DNA of 64,000 nt from assembly GCA_002104985.1 (NCBI GenBank), contig MCGO01000016.1, positions 248,001 through 312,000 on the forward strand, in the 5' to 3' direction. Below are positions 25,301 to 36,039 of the stretch, one piece after another. Positions within the stretch are counted from its first letter, which is position 1; each line of letters begins with the position of its first letter. The notes below the pieces were generated by a model. That model saw nothing but the letters and a program-made list of their open reading frames with translations. It was not told the DNA's origin and made no database searches. The position numbers and the translations under genes are program-made. The stretch comes from Rhizoclosmatium globosum. Its lineage: Eukaryota > Chytridiomycota > Chytridiomycetes > Chytridiales > Chytriomycetaceae.

Positions 25301-26425
25301 AGAAATTATGACAGCAAAATATGAAGCCAGTCAGCTCCAGCATCAAGAAGAACTTCAAACAGGTGATGAAGGAGCCACAAACGCATTATACCTGAACCAG
25401 AAGATCCATTACCAAAAGCAAACGACGGCCATAAAATTGTACCCACCGAAACACCTATACTGGACTCATTATTCCAAGATCTTACTAGAAATTCTGGAGT
25501 TGAACCAGACGCACCGAAGCTAACTGATATCCAGGCCTCTATCAGTATTGAAAAAGTTGATGACGCTGCAAAAGAAGGGCCAGAATTTGTCAGTGATGAA
25601 TCTATCGATTTGAAAGCCATGTTCAAATCGGTTTTGGGACTTCACTCTGCTTCTCAATCGAAAGTAACAGTGGAAAAGAATAGCGATCACGATATAAATA
25701 CGGTGGATAAGAAGGAGGAAATCTTGAAGAACGGCCATATTTCGGAAGATGCCACTGTCAAACCACCACTGCACTCTAATTTTGCAGAACAAGCTGAACC
25801 GGCTAATATGCGTACTGCAGAGCCATCAACTACATCTAAACCTTCAAAAACATCTTCATTGTCTAAATTGGAGCCTGATACTCAAAAGAGTTTATCCCAG
25901 AAAGAAAACTCGAAGGAAGTAATACTTAACGCCAAAAAGAGCTCCAAGCAAACCAGCAGGGATGATCTATTAACGCAAACTTTGAAAAAATCTACCTCGA
26001 AAACATCTCAGAATGAAATTCAGGTACACGCCCCCGAGAACGATGTAGTACCTGGTTGGAATCCTTCAACTTTTGCTGGATATGACTTACCATCCAGCCA
26101 TTCATCGAATGCCGCGTCAACAGAATCTGTTCTGATTGCCGAACATGAAAAGACACCCGAGTTTCACGAAAGTTCACCCAAGCTTGTTAAAGCGGTAAGC
26201 AAACCATCAAGTATGAAAGGAGGGAAAGGAGGACGAAGTTTCTCGTACACGGGAAAAGAAGGCTCTTCGACAAAGAGCTTGAAAGCTGTTTTTGATACTA
26301 TGCCACCGCAAGTTAAAGAATACGAACCTGAACCTCCGCGAGAAAGTATAACTGCAGCATTAAACGACGATCCGAGTCGTGTGAACACTTCTATTTGGGA
26401 TGATATTCTGAGCTACGGTGAGTGA
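19305..26425 (+). CDS. Giant disordered Ser/Glu-rich protein with N-terminal coiled coil and WESDFSL repeats
   Basis: The start MTNENQQSQPKLSGRIVLKK is followed by an intron (gtaaatc...ccatag) and a readable chain of exons. Coiled-coil segments come first (KKQQLYLDELDWQEQNIKH; RRQIEEEKQRISNQH; LTESELLTKLRSMSRQKLEE). Four WESDFSL-type repeats lie at 21617-22045. About 1,300 residues of Ser/Thr/Glu/Lys-rich low-complexity sequence then run to IWDDILSYGE. Coding continues across the zone near 21110-21330, which argues for one gene, though two genes cannot be excluded. Many single-base frame switches are needed between 19550 and 23050, while 23636-24769 and 25610-26425 are open. No known domain is recognised. 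Composition resembles cytoskeletal or centriolar scaffolds; that is a guess. Confidence 0.55.
21617..22045 (+). repeat. Four tandem INWESDFSL protein repeats (~40 residues apart)
   Basis: The repeats read PAEINWESDFSLPD, PADINWESDFSLGE, GSEINWESDISLRN and VEVDWEANIEVPE, starting near 21617, 21742, 21862 and 22000. The Trp-Glu-x-(D/N) core is invariant while the linkers between are disordered and divergent. This pattern suggests short linear binding motifs kept by selection. The fourth copy lies in a different frame from the third because of an indel. Confidence 0.8.
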
Positions 26426-26604
26426 ATATGGTCGATCATTAATGAAGACTGACACGACGAGGCCAGATGCGGCGGTACACAAGTGAAACTATCTCTATTT
26501 TTGTATTTGATTTAATGAAAAGACTCTTTCTTTCTTTCAATTGTTACTTCGTTCTTTCTTCCATTTCTCTCTTTTGAGGACGATAAAAAAACGCAGAAAA
26601 CACC

Positions 26605-26986
26605 ATGTCCTTCTTTTGGCGTGAAGCTGGCCTTACGTGAGTAGTACTTCCATGATGCTGACATCTTAGTTAGTGCAGTACAATTACTGGAAGAAGGAAG
26701 GGTGGATCAGAAGGACAGAACTGGAGAAAGCGAACAGACCGAAACAACAATCACTAAAATGCCTGGATAACACAGTTACCTCCAAGTCTCCAACATTGCT
26801 GCTGCTGCCCTCCGCAGAGCCTTGAAGCCAGATGCTAAGGTTGCTGCCTTGAAGAGAGAGGAGCAGTTCATCAAGTACGCCAAGTGGGCTAACGGAAAGG
26901 CTGGAGATGTCGTAAGTTACTGGTACCTGGCTAGAAACAGAACCTAATCTTTTGTTCAGAAACTCCTCTACAAGGACCAGGCCTAA
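26605..26986 (+). CDS. ATP15: Mitochondrial F1Fo-ATP synthase epsilon subunit
   Basis: This is a 64-residue protein of the F1 central stalk. The start MSFFWREAGLT is at 26605. Intron 1 (gtgagtagt...acacag) joins it to YLQVSNIAAAALRRALK, and a second short intron precedes KLLYKDQA. The signature W-x-x-AGL-(x)-Y...NIAA...RALK and FIKYAKWANGK match eukaryotic ATP15, and the length is typical. The whole gene reads without a frameshift. In animals and yeast the subunit stabilises the gamma-delta stalk in the mitochondrial matrix. Confidence 0.9.
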
Positions 26987-27140
26987 ATACCCTCCCTCCT
27001 TCATTGATTCAGTCTCATGTCTTTCTTCAAACCACTAAAAGGAATGGAGTACGAGGCTATGATTCGACATCAACAATAAATAAATCGATAAACACCAATA
27101 CATCGATCTGTTGCATTGTTTTTTTGTTTTTTTGAAACAG

Positions 27141-27762
27141 ATGGATTCTGACAGCGACAATGAATCAGCTCCTGAGATGAGGCAGCGGTCCTTTCCAAAC
27201 ATCTTGATCACAGGAACCCCGGGAACAGGAAAGACGGTCACTTCTTCAATGGTCGCACAAGCTGTTCCAGGCATGACACATATTGAAGTTGGAAAGCTTG
27301 TCAAGGAGAAGGCCCTTCACGACGGATACGATGCCGAATTCAATTCATATCTCATCAATGAAGATAAAGTTGTGGACGAGATGGAGGAAATGATGCAGGA
27401 AGGCGGAAAGGTCGTTGATCACCATGGTTGCGAGTTCTTTCCAGAGCGATGGTTTGACCTTGTTGTTGTATTGCGAGCAAACAACTCTATTCTGTATCCT
27501 AGATTGGAAGGACGGTGAGTCTTGACTTTGTTCCTCTAGACCTTACTGAAACGTAACCTATCGAATTAGTGGCTACAATACTAAGAAGATTACCGAGAAT
27601 ATCGAGTGCGAAATTATGGATGTCGTCAAAATCGAAGCGTTTGAATCCTATGATTCCAGTATTATTGTAGAGCTTAAGTCTGAAACCATTGAAGATATGG
27701 AGGAGAACGTGCAGAGAATTGAGACATGGATTGAGAACTGGAGAGAGAATAATGCGGAATAA
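27141..27762 (+). CDS. FAP7: Adenylate kinase isoenzyme 6 homologue (Fap7)
   Basis: This is a small nuclear NTPase acting in 40S subunit maturation (with Rps14 in yeast). The start MDSDSDNESAPEMRQRS at 27141 is chosen over an upstream ATG at 27111. The P-loop is GTPGTGKT, followed by the family segment DHHGCEFFPERWFDLVVVLR. One short intron interrupts EGR-GYNTKKITENI. The C-terminus ETWIENWRENNAE matches the family end. About 183 codons, no frameshift. A short acidic N-terminal extension precedes the usual start. Confidence 0.93.
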
Positions 27763-28221
27763 ATAATATTTACTGTTTTTCGTTTCCGTTTCTTCTATGT
27801 TTTAAGAACTTAACCAAAAACAAGGTGAGCACATCACCTCTCTTTCCTCATACCAGAAGTCGCCTTTGTGTTGCGGCATCTCTCAACATTCGGCCGAATA
27901 TCCTACAATTAAGTGCCTGATTATGTGCTGCTGGACCTGGAGCTCCTTCTCCTCCTCTACAGCCGCTAACTCCACTTCCCTGTGCAAAGCCCACCTCCTT
28001 CCATCCTTTGAAATCCCTCTCCTTAAAAATCATAAATCTCTCGATAAAAGAATGAATGGAGGAAGCAAGGAAGCAAAAAAAAAAGAGGGAGAGAGAAGGA
28101 GAGGGAAAAGAGTATGGATTACTAGTTACCCTTGAATACTGGCGCTTAATGTGTTGTTGCTGTTATACGAAAAAGAGGAGGGATTGTTGACCGGTTGTGT
28201 TTCATTCAGACAACCTTCAGA
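27763..28221. other. Intergenic region without a supported gene
   Basis: This 459-bp gap between FAP7 and PAB2 contains a purine-rich run near 28070-28115 (A10 followed by GA repeats), probably in the PAB2 promoter. Short readable stretches exist on the minus strand, but no start, splice pattern or family supports a gene. Confidence 0.4.
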
Positions 28222-28996
28222 ATGGCCGACGAAAAACCAATCGTGGATGAGGAAATGGACGACGTGAGTATTCCAAATGAAACCAATAGCTGTTTTGACA
28301 GAATTTGTGTAGGAAATCGTTGCCATGAAGGCTCGTGTTCAGCAAATGGAGGAAGAAGCTGCAAAGTTGAAGCAAATGCAAGAGCAAGTGGACCAAACGT
28401 CAAATGCAGGAGCCACTACTGACGCTGGTGAGAACTGATCCGCAATAGAATTTTGGAATATTTACACAAGAACCAATCACAGCCAAGGAGGATATTGATG
28501 CCAGATCTGTTTACGTCGGAAACGTGGATTACAGCTCAACTCCAGAAGAACTTCAGTCGCACTTTCAATCTTGCGGAACTATCAACCGCATCACTATTCT
28601 CTGTGACAAGTTCACTGGTCAGCCCAAAGGATTCGCATACGTCGAGTTTGCCGATGCTGCCAATGTTGAAACTGCCATCACGTTGAATGAATCTCTTTTC
28701 AAGGGGCGCTTGCTCAAGGTTTGTATTGAATGCCCGTGAAAGTGAATTCCAACGTATTCTTCCCCAGGTCACTCCAAAACGCACTAACGTTCCAAGCTTT
28801 ATGCGTGGTGGATACCGTGGGGCTCCTCGTGGAAGAGGAGCATTCCGTGGGGCATCGAGAGGTGGTTTTGTCCGTGGGGGTTTCCGAGGAGGATATCGCG
28901 GAGGCGCGCCTTATAGGTATGAGTTTCTAATGTGATAATATTGTCGCTAATTTCGTTGGTGTTGCCAGAGGTCGCGGCGGATACCAACCATACTAA
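28222..28996 (+). CDS. PAB2: Nuclear poly(A)-binding protein (PABPN1/Pab2 family)
   Basis: Start [14 protein letters not shown] at 28222. An N-terminal coiled coil ([20 protein letters not shown]) precedes a single RRM with RNP2 VYVGNVDY and RNP1 KGFAYVEF. The tail is an RGG-rich arginine/glycine domain ([13 protein letters not shown]...), ending RGGYQPY. This order and size match PABPN1 in animals and Pab2 in fission yeast, which bind poly(A) tails in the nucleus and act in polyadenylation and RNA decay. Four short introns are visible, including one directly after the RRM and one inside the RGG tail. No frameshift needed. Confidence 0.93.
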
Positions 28997-29459
28997 CCCG
29001 TTTTGAGTCTCTTGTATCTTTAATATAACGAATTTTGGCGATGTCTGAGTATTTCTTTTATTTTCTGGGTCGAGACCACTCACACATTGTGTGATTTTCC
29101 CTGCAAGAAGTCTTTGTTTCATAAAATAAAGAGCCACCGTGTTATTTACACGTTCTGAAGCCGCGAAAGCCACAAGACTTATTTCAATAGCAAGCAACAA
29201 CCTACGAACTTCTCTAGTTTCTTTATTTCGAGCTGAGATCGTCAAAGGTTTGTTTCTTTCAAAAATTTGTTCTCTGTCCCTGACTGGCTTGGCTGTGACA
29301 GCCAGCTTCGTTCTCCATTCTCGTACAATAGATCAACTTTGCGAGTAGACTTTTTCGATATTTGGATCGTTTTTGGAAGGTTTTCACTGCTCTATATTGT
29401 GCAAGGTGAGATGAGTTCGAAGTTGAGTGCCCGGCATCGATTAACACTCACGTCGTTCA
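28997..29459. other. Intergenic/3' region, no confident gene
   Basis: This 463-bp region follows the PAB2 stop and contains the 3' side of the minus-strand hypothetical gene. A minus-strand open frame (28799-29245) has readable sequence (RRLLLAIEISLVAFAASERV) but runs into the antisense of the PAB2 RGG exon. It could be extra exons of the hypothetical gene at 29460-29777; evidence is insufficient. Confidence 0.35.
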
Positions 29460-29777
29460 TCACCTCCAGGTTTCATCTACAACCCTGAACACATCAAAAG
29501 CTACATATTTCTGAACATCTTTCTCCGTTTTCCTTGGAATCCCCTGAACGCACCCTCTCACAAGGTACAGTCGATCATCAATCACAACCTGTGATCTCGC
29601 ATAAAGCACGAAGAAACGCGTAGTTGAACAAAAGAACTTTGCGTATAGCTGTGTTTGGATCGTACTACAGTTGATGGCGGATCCCCCAATCAGATCTCCA
29701 ATAGACAATGCTCCAGTATGGACAAAGTCTCATAGAAGCCTCATATTGTTCCTATTCCCGCTTACATCTCTTGCCAT
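29460..29777 (-). CDS. Hypothetical small protein
   Basis: A possible start MARD (29777) is followed by a splice-like gtaagc...atgag. The frame then reads HTGALSIGDLIGGSAINCST, FVLYARSQVVIDDRLYLVRG and KDVQKYVAFDVFRVVDETW before a stop at 29460. Joining start and body needs a one-base adjustment. The alternating hydrophobic pattern suggests a beta-rich, possibly OB-like fold, but no family is recognised. It is divergent from the Pirh2-like gene, whose start is only 34 bp away. Confidence 0.35.
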
Positions 29778-29811
29778 GACAGCTTCTGTGTAAACTAACA
29801 GTCCCATTAGA

Positions 29812-31927
29812 ATGTCTCGTTTTGGTGCTTCCGATCTGCAAACCAGCCCTTCATTACGCCCCACATCCCCAACAATAGATCGAACAGACTTTGACTATTT
29901 AGATGAAGACGAGGATGAAGATATGATGGACGAAAGCGATCAAGATTATGAGCAGGACGACGTGTATGATGACGAGGACGACGAGATTGACGAAGATGAG
30001 TCAGAGGGTGAAGCAGAAAGTTCTCCAGTTCAGCCGCAACTTCTTCAAGTCGGATCAGATGTACGCGTCCAAAAAGAGAAAGAGGATCAAGCACAGCAAA
30101 ACCAAATGGATCTGAGGAAACAAATTATCTTGATTCAACAAGATTCCAAAATACCGCCCCAAGAAAAGGCAAAGCGTATTCAGGTATTTTATACTGAAAC
30201 TTTTACATTGATTTTGCGTATGAAGCGTTTTTTTCAGGAACTTATGACGAGCAAATGGTCTTCACGGGATAAAGGAAAATCAACACGGGCGTCACTGGCA
30301 AGCAACAAATTGGAAGACAAACGACAAGATTTCAATCTCATAGTACCAGCAGACAGGCAAATGACGTTTCATGTAAGAGCCATTCTTTTTTTTAAGTTTG
30401 TTGAACTGAAGCCTTGCAGGACAAATCTAGCAATACTATAGGATGCAAACACTACCAGCGCGCTGCAAAGTTACAGGCGCATTGTTGCGGAAAATGGTAC
30501 ACCTGCCGGTTCTGCCATGACGAAGTTTCCGATCATAACATTATTAGGTGATTTACAATTTTCTCACTCTTTGACAAGTCGTAACAACAACTCACAGGAA
30601 TCTAATAACAACGATGATGTGTATGCATTGTTCAACTGTGCAACCTGCTGGTCAAGATTGTATCAACGTTGAATGTCAAAAGCGGGTTGCGAAATACTAT
30701 TGCAAGGAGTGTAAGTTATGGGATGACGATCCAAGGAAAAATATCTATCATTGGTAAGTTGGCTTAATTGTTATCCGGTGACTAACACTTTGAAGTTATG
30801 ATTGCGGGATTTGCAGAATCGGAAAAGGACTGGGACAAGACTACTTCCATTGTAAAAAATGCAATGTTTGTATGGCCATCAGTCTGAAAGGACGTCATAA
30901 ATGTATTGAGCGAAACTTGGAATCTGATTGCCCTATTTGCGGAGAATACATGTTCACCTCAACCACGACAGTTATTTTCATGGTAATTTGTTTCTTTGAT
31001 TAAGACTTGATTCTGAAACCCAGTATGCAGCCTTGCGGACACTGTATTCACTACAAATGCCACCAAGAGTACATTCAAACATCGTATCAATGCCCAACAT
31101 GTTTCAAGTCCCTTGCGAATATGACCGAATACTTTAAACGGATTGATGCTATGCTTGCCCAACACCAAATGCCTCCCGAATACAACAAAACTCAGACATT
31201 CATATATTGTAATGACTGCGAGAAAAAGTGTTACGCCAAGTTCCACTTTTTGTATCACAAATGTATTCATTGCAAAGGGTACAATACAAAAGTGTTGCAG
31301 ACAATGGAAGTGACAGATGGCTCGACTGTCGAAACCAATAATGCATCTCTTTTGGCATTAGCTCCAGTAGAAGAAAGTAAAGTAGAAGCTAAAGAACCAT
31401 CAGGATGTTGTGGATCAGGCTCACACGCAACTTTGGGAGGCAGTCATCCACAACTGTCTCATCAGCATAGCCATCACTCAATACTATCACATCGGTCATC
31501 GTCTGCCTCGCTTCATAGTGTCACTCTTGGATCTACTGCTCCCGTTTTTTCTACATCTAGTTCATCCCTTAGCAATGGGCAGGCACCAGTTCAACCTTCT
31601 TTCGGATCTCTCCCTCAAGCATTTTCTCTAGTTGGTCCTCAAACCCACATCGTACCAACGCAAATACTTCATCACAACCCATTTCCTACAACGAACACAA
31701 CGAATATTATGCCCGCCGCTATAAACATGCCGTTTCAACACCAAAACCATCCTCATACATCCATTCTATCGCAAGCATCTATGATTCCTCCTCAAGGTCG
31801 ATATGTAGTCCCAAACCGGACGTTACCAACTCCAAACAGTCAAGCGCCTACACAGCAACAAACTGATGGCCATCATCATCATTACCATGGGTCATCATCG
31901 CATCATAATCACTACAGTCAACAGTAA
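29812..31927 (+). CDS. CHY/RING zinc-finger E3 ubiquitin ligase (Pirh2/RCHY1 family)
   Basis: The start MSRFGASDLQ leads into an N-terminal acidic stretch (DEDEDEDMMDE...) and a helical segment. The CHY zinc finger follows: GCKHYQRAAKLQAHCCGKWY, CRFCHDE, CMHCSTVQPAGQDCIN. Next is the CTCHY region (YYCKECKLWDD, CYDCGICRIGKG, HCKKCNVC), then a RING (CPICGEYMF, CGHCIHYKC, CPTC) and the terminal zinc ribbon (CNDCEKKCYAKFHF...CIHCKGYNT). This domain order defines Pirh2-type E3 ligases. A long tail after about nt 31330 is Ser/His/Gln/Pro-rich and ends with histidine clusters. Several short introns; frames agree with splicing and no clear indel is required. Confidence 0.93.
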
Positions 31928-32184
31928 ATCACAACAAATCGTAAATACCCAGAAAATAGCAAAACTCCCCAACTAGCTCTATGAATTTATCCTTTTTATT
32001 TCAGTTTTTCGTTCGTTTTCTTTACAAATGCTATGCCTTAGTCACTAAAATTTGAGGGTGGGGAAGGGGAAGTGGGCAGATGAGTGAAAAATAAAAAAGC
32101 AATAAGCCAGAAACATAGGCCAATCAGAGGGAATATCGGTGTCAAATAGATGAGCAGGCTGAAATTCTAGAAGGATTTCGGAAA

Positions 32185-33670
32185 ATGAGTATGCAACAAG
32201 GTCAACCAATGGAGGATTTATCGTCCTCCTCACAGTCTTCAGAGCCAAATAGTATACCTCAGGACCTACCGGCTCTTCCAACGTCCAAATCCATTACTCA
32301 AAACAAAACGAAATTGGTTGATGCAGAAGCAGTACAAAACTTGAAGAATGATATAGATCAGCTTGTTGAAAAGCCAGCGTCAACTACTCTAGAAGCGATA
32401 TCGAAAAGGAATGTGACAAAGAAGACTGCCTCAAAGGTGACATCGAGAGGTAAATATCGCAAAAGAAATCTATTTCGACTAAACAGAGCTCAATTCAGTT
32501 GTTTCACCTCATCAATCTCGTCCCGTATCTCGTGCATTATCTAGACAAACTTCAGTCTCTCGCTTGCAAAGTAGGAAAACATCTGTAACGCCAAACCAAA
32601 TAATTCTTACGAATTTGGGCTTACCGCCTCCCCCCGTGAGCGAAGATCGCGCTGTAGAAGAGAACCTAACTGAAGTAACGCCTGTATCTCAAATCGAAAA
32701 TGAGAATCGATTAGAGCGAAAGGAATCTAAACTTGAACGCAGGCAGTCGGGCGAAACTGCTCAGCAGCGTCAAACACCAGGGCAATTAGAACGGAAGCAA
32801 TCCAAAGTAGTAAAAGACCGAATAATTGATGAAGCAGTTCAAAATTCTGCGGCACAAACAGAGATTGGAAAGCTTGAAACGATTGCCAGCAAGAAAACTG
32901 AAGAGCCAATTTCCGAACAACAAGACGAGCCAAGATTGGAAAGAAAGATCTCAAAATTGACGAAAAACAGCGTGTCAGAAGCACCTCATCCTGAGCCTCC
33001 AAAGTTGGAACGGAAAGAGTCGAAGATTGTGAAAGAACGACACCAATCAGAAGAACCTGTTTCAGAACCTTCTCCAGTAAAGCTTGAACGCAAGGAATCG
33101 AAAGTTGCGAAAGATCGTCGAGTGTCTGGAGGTTCGATAGAAGAGTTGCAGCACACACTCCATGAAATTCTGGAATCAGTTCAACCTTTCCAATCTGCAA
33201 TCGTTCCTGTCCCAGAAGAGCCGCAGCAACGTTTTGAACCAAAGCCTCCAACTGGCCCACCACCCTCTGAACAGCGGCCTGTACGAACTCGAGAACCATC
33301 GTCAGAACCTCCGCAGCCAACAAGTGTTCCAATATCAGATCAAGCACAGACTGAAACTGTGGTGACAAATTCAGAACAAGAACCGACTCATTACCACCAC
33401 CCGCCAGGAGTTGGACACGTGCCAGAAGGCTACGTTATACCCTTAAAACTGAACCAGACACCACATCGAGTCATTCCCATGCATCATCATCATCACATTT
33501 CAACCCGTTCGAATTCGGTGCGAGGTTCAAAGAGCGAATTACGATCAAAACGAATGACTCGACGGAAGAATAGTAAAGAAAATATAAGCACTGCAAGTTC
33601 AAGGACGAGTGTAACAGAACGGGCGCATGCTCAACAACAACGAAACGGGAGTGTAAGAGTGCTCGAGTGA
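32185..33670 (+). CDS. Disordered protein with LERKxSK repeats
   Basis: The start MSMQQGQPMEDLSSS lies 257 bp after the Pirh2-like gene. One intron (~32450-32488) joins VTSR to ELNSVVSPHQSR. The centre (about 32700-33115) carries five or six copies of a motif of form (K/R/Q)LERK(E/Q/I)SK(V/L/I)xK(D/E)R with acidic linkers. The C-terminal region is Pro-rich (PTGPPPSEQRP), then has HHHHH and a basic Ser/Arg tail (RSKRMTRRKNSKEN). No known domain. The basic repeats resemble phosphorylatable microtubule- or membrane-binding motifs; function unknown. The protein ends VRVLE at 33670, or a single-base shift would extend it to about 33789. Confidence 0.7.
32700..33115 (+). repeat. LERKxSK protein-repeat array
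   Basis: Repeat cores start near 32705, 32790, 32937, 33004 and 33080 and read RLERKESKLERRQS, QLERKQSKVVKDR, RLERKISKLTKNS, KLERKESKIVKER and KLERKESKVAKDR. The spacing is irregular (65-150 bp), so it is a motif array rather than a satellite. Confidence 0.8.
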
Positions 33671-33798
33671 GGAAAGGGGCAGACTTGGATCGAGTGTTGA
33701 GTCCAAGTACAGTCTTGAATCAGTTACCGCGAGCTACGAGTTCTTGTAAGTTGTTTTCTTCACGTTTCTGTGAGTATTTATCGAGATAATCAGCATCG

Positions 33799-34650
33799 AT
33801 GCACAACAAGCCGGAAATAACCAACAAACAAATGGCAAAGTTCGTGAACGGATTCAAAAGGTTCCAGAAGGCTTACTTTGGAGACAATACGGAGTTGTTT
33901 GATTCATTGAAACAAGGGCAGAGTCCAAAGACATTGTTGATTGGTTGCTGTGATTCTCGGTACGAATTATTCACTTTGACTTTCGCGTTATTGCTGACAA
34001 CTACAAATAGAGTCGATCCTGCCATCATTACAGATTGTGATCCTGGAGATTTGTTTATTGTACGAAACGTTGCCAACCTCGTCGCCCCATACAATGCAGA
34101 CGGTAGTCATCACGGTGTATCCGCTGCACTCGAATTCGCAGTGAAAGGATTAAAAGTGACAAACATTGTTGTAATGGGACACACAAAGTGTGGAGGAATA
34201 GCAGCACTGATGCGTGGAATCACTGATTCAAATGAAACTGAGTTCTTGGGACCATGGATGAAGATTGCCGAAAAGGCAAGGAAAAAAGTACTCAAGTTAG
34301 TTTTATTTCCTTGCACTTTGATGGAATGAAATGATCTCATGAACATTTATAGACACTTTAGTCAGCGAGATATGGACACCCAGAATCGTGCATGCGAGCA
34401 CGCGTCTATTTTGCTTTCCCTTGAAAATCTTGTTGGATATCCCTGGGTTCGAGAAAGGCTCATGAATCAAACAATAAGTATTCATGGATGGTACTTTGAT
34501 TTCGAAGATGGAGAGCTACTAGCGCTTGATCCAGAAACTCTGGTATTTGAGCCGTTGGTAGAAGCGACTGAAAGCCGGTTAGAAGGATTAAATCTATTGC
34601 GAGAGATGAAGACGCCAAAGGCAGAGGAGGAACACGAAACGTTCACTTGA
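33799..34650 (+). CDS. Beta-type carbonic anhydrase
   Basis: This enzyme interconverts CO2 and bicarbonate. The start MHNKPEITNKQMAKFVNGF is at 33799. Zinc ligands and the Asp-Arg dyad are visible: CCDSR (Cys, Asp, Arg) and GHTKCGG (His, Cys). Other landmarks are DLFIVRNVANLV, SAALEFAV and the C-terminal ISIHGWYFDFEDGEL. Two introns: one directly inside CDSR|VDPA (starting gtacga) and one after KKVLK (starting gttagt). No frameshift. No signal peptide is evident, so a cytosolic location is likely; fungal homologues also occur in mitochondria. Confidence 0.94.
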
Positions 34651-34834
34651 CACATCCGAGTCAATAAACACATGAAGTATATATATCACGACCAGCTTTT
34701 CAGAATGTTGTTATTTATTTGCCGTATGACAACCCCCTCCATCCAACAGAAAGACACAAGGAAGAAGTCAAGAACCAGCAACCCATCACTACCCGCACCA
34801 CTCAAATTTATATGACAAAAATAAAAGGCCAAGT

Positions 34835-35470
34835 TTAGATGAATCCGATTCTGTTGGCAACCTCAAGAGCCTCAACATCAGCATCGAGCTTCACGTAAGC
34901 CTTCTTGTCACCAGTAGGTCTGATCAAAGTGTTGACCTTGACAGCGTTGACATCATAAAGACGCTTAACGGCATCCTTGATCTGACGCTTGTTGGCACGA
35001 ACGTTACAGATGAAGACCAAAGTGTTGTCCTCCTCAATCTTCTTCATGGCAGACTCAGAGTTCAATGGGAACTTGATGACGGCGTGGGCGTCCATGGATG
35101 GGACTCTTGGGACGGAGCGACGTGGGTACTTTGGAGCACGGGCAAGACGGAGGGTCTTTGGGATGTGGAAGGTGGTGTTGGTGCGGACCTTGCGGACAAC
35201 CTTGCCTCCGGTACCCTTGAGGGCAGCCTTCTTGGCAGCGGCAGCCTTCTTAATGGCTGGGGTAGCTGTAGGGAAAGAGCCAGTTTAGTTTTTTTGGGTT
35301 CGAGAAGTGGTTTTGAAGTGAGAGGTATTGAATCGACTTAAGCCTTTCACACGTTTCATTTCATTGTTCGTATAATCGACTGAATCCAGATTCTGATGTC
35401 CGTATTTGATGCTGCTGAAGCTGAGGATAGAATGTTGTTGCTGCTTACCAGTAACGTTCTTTGGGGCCAT
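34835..35470 (-). CDS. RPL25: 60S ribosomal protein uL23 (Rpl25/RPL23A)
   Basis: The start MAPKNVT (35470) is split from [13 protein letters not shown] by an intron (gtaagcagc...ctacag) after the eighth codon, as is common in ribosomal protein genes. The body has the family motifs [22 protein letters not shown] and [36 protein letters not shown] and [19 protein letters not shown] follow, and the protein ends VANRIGFI. uL23 sits at the polypeptide exit tunnel and docks SRP and NAC. No frameshift. Confidence 0.96.
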
Positions 35471-35654
35471 TTCTGTTGACGCAACGAGAAATTGAGGAAT
35501 AATTCGGTTAGCATACTTGAACAGAGCAGAAGGGAGTTGGTAGGCTGGGTTTCTTTGAAGTTCATAGTCTCTCCCTTTGTTCCTGATCCTTCCTCAGCTC
35601 GCAGTTCCTTATCGTCCGATTCAACGTCTCAACTTCCAGCCAGATTGATTCGAA
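35471..35654. promoter_or_regulatory. Divergent region upstream of RPL25 and a small plus-strand gene
   Basis: This 184-bp interval lies between the RPL25 start and the start at 35655. Orientation implies a shared promoter; no defined motif is recognised. Confidence 0.25.
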
Positions 35655-35993
35655 ATGGCGTCGATGGTACGATTGCCGTCGCTGTTGAAGCCAAGTGTTT
35701 CGTCTCACTCTCGCAGCATCTCCTTCAACTCAGTGCCCTTCCGTCAATATCCTCATCCAGACGTCCAAGATCACTACGACACCTCTGATGCTTTCTTCAA
35801 CGGGTTTCGGTGATGTGAGTGGATGGGATGGCGCGTTGAGGTTGTGATGGGCGTCTGGTGGTCGGGGTCATGTCATGCCTGTTGTAGTACAAAAAAAGGA
35901 CTAAGGACGGCCCAAAAACCAAACTATTACCCATCTACAACCACCAAGAATCAAGAAACTAATCCAAATACAAGGAGAAAAAGATCTGGATGA
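35655..35993 (+). CDS. Small two-exon protein with mitochondrial-type presequence
   Basis: The start MASMVRLPSLLKPS at 35655 opens an Arg/Ser-rich segment without acidic residues (through VPFRQYPH), like a mitochondrial targeting sequence. A GT..AG intron (35810-35887) keeps the frame, giving 86 residues ending NPNTRRKRSG. The middle (PDVQDHYDTSDAFFNGF) is acidic. No family recognised. The precise splice and the second exon are inferred, and a different frame through exon 2 (YKKRTKDGPKTK) is equally readable. It is convergent with PIG-X, 46 bp away. Confidence 0.4.
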
Positions 35994-36039
35994 TCGTGAC
36001 TATCCACATACTGGCAAGGAAGATCCAATCGTTCTCATC

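Noticed and set aside
27830..28110. Possible short minus-strand coding piece (REVELAAVEEEKELQVQQ)
   Set aside because: Reads like a helix, but it has an internal stop, no start and no splice support, and lies in the PAB2 promoter region.
28799..29245. 148-codon minus-strand frame after PAB2
   Set aside because: Half of it is antisense to the PAB2 RGG exon. The remainder is readable, but no splice links it firmly to a start.
32727..33368. 213-codon open frame on the minus strand
   Set aside because: It is the mirror of the Glu/Lys-rich LERKxSK repeats; the reverse complement of GAA-rich codons rarely gives stops. No domain or start context.
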